A DNA stretch of 5,805 nucleotides from Acidobacteriota bacterium. Its GTDB lineage: Bacteria > Acidobacteriota > Terriglobia > Terriglobales > Acidobacteriaceae. Location of the stretch: NCBI GenBank assembly GCA_021793595.1, contig JAJYSL010000281.1, positions 1 to 5,805 on the forward strand, written 5' to 3'. Made by a program: the position numbers and the translations under genes. Shown piece after piece: positions 5,731 to 5,805 of the stretch (position 1 is its first letter; the number at the start of each line of letters is the position of its first letter). The notes under the pieces are model-generated. The model did not search any database, was not told where the DNA came from, and saw only the letters and a list, made by a program, of their open reading frames with translations.

Positions 5731-5805
5731 TCAGAAGAAATCGATCCGGTACGAGGGCGTGGCGGCCGACCAAGTGAGCGGTCGATTCAGGAATTCAATC
5801 AATGG
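5731..5805 (-). CDS. Possible 3' end of a minus-strand gene with aromatic C-terminus (partial)
   Basis: From the window edge a minus-strand frame is open for 24 codons and stops at TGA 5733-5731, ending in ...TPSYRIDFF. A terminal Phe preceded by alternating polar and apolar residues resembles the last strand of outer-membrane beta-barrels, but the fragment is too short to assign. A competing plus-strand frame starts with ATG at 5699 and stays open to the edge for 35 codons; it has no ribosome binding site. The minus frame has more G/C at third positions, so I favour it slightly. Confidence 0.33.
   Translation of the reverse strand, partial: PLIEFLNRPLTWSAATPSYRIDFF

Overview
The window reads as an ordinary chromosomal housekeeping segment from a Gram-negative-type, fairly GC-rich bacterium. 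An Acidobacteriota (Terriglobia-like) origin is my best inference. It rests on the double-lipoyl E2 next to lipB, the class I purE-purK pair, and an exported Gly/Trp/Tyr/His-rich protein; nothing in the sequence proves it. I see no mobile element, CRISPR array, tRNA or rRNA.

Left half, plus strand: after a possible 3' end of an upstream gene (1-81), lipB (126-869) encodes octanoyl-[ACP]:protein octanoyltransferase. After a 294-base gap holding a hairpin-forming inverted repeat comes a 577-residue 2-oxo acid dehydrogenase E2 (1164-2897) with two lipoyl domains, a peripheral subunit-binding domain and a complete acyltransferase domain. The two genes are linked by biochemistry: LipB starts lipoylation, and the E2 lipoyl lysines (K43, K186) are its expected targets. 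A strong intrinsic terminator (2919-2953) closes this unit.

Right half, minus strand: purE (4651-4142) and purK (4145-2976) overlap by an ATGA and encode the two-step conversion of AIR to CAIR in purine synthesis. They converge on the E2 gene, and the terminator between them may serve both strands. A perfect TATAAT lies 6 bases before the purE ATG, which suggests a leaderless mRNA. Upstream of purE on the same strand lies a gene for a secreted low-complexity protein (5502-4840), with a signal peptide, a Tyr/Trp-rich middle and eight C-terminal FHGGGGG-type repeats. The right end (5731-5805) may hold the last 24 codons of another minus-strand gene ending in aromatic residues.

I found no convincing new biological system. 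The points most worth a second look are the tandem-repeat exported protein, the putative leaderless purE start, the hairpin between lipB and the E2 gene, and the uneven similarity of the two lipoyl domains.
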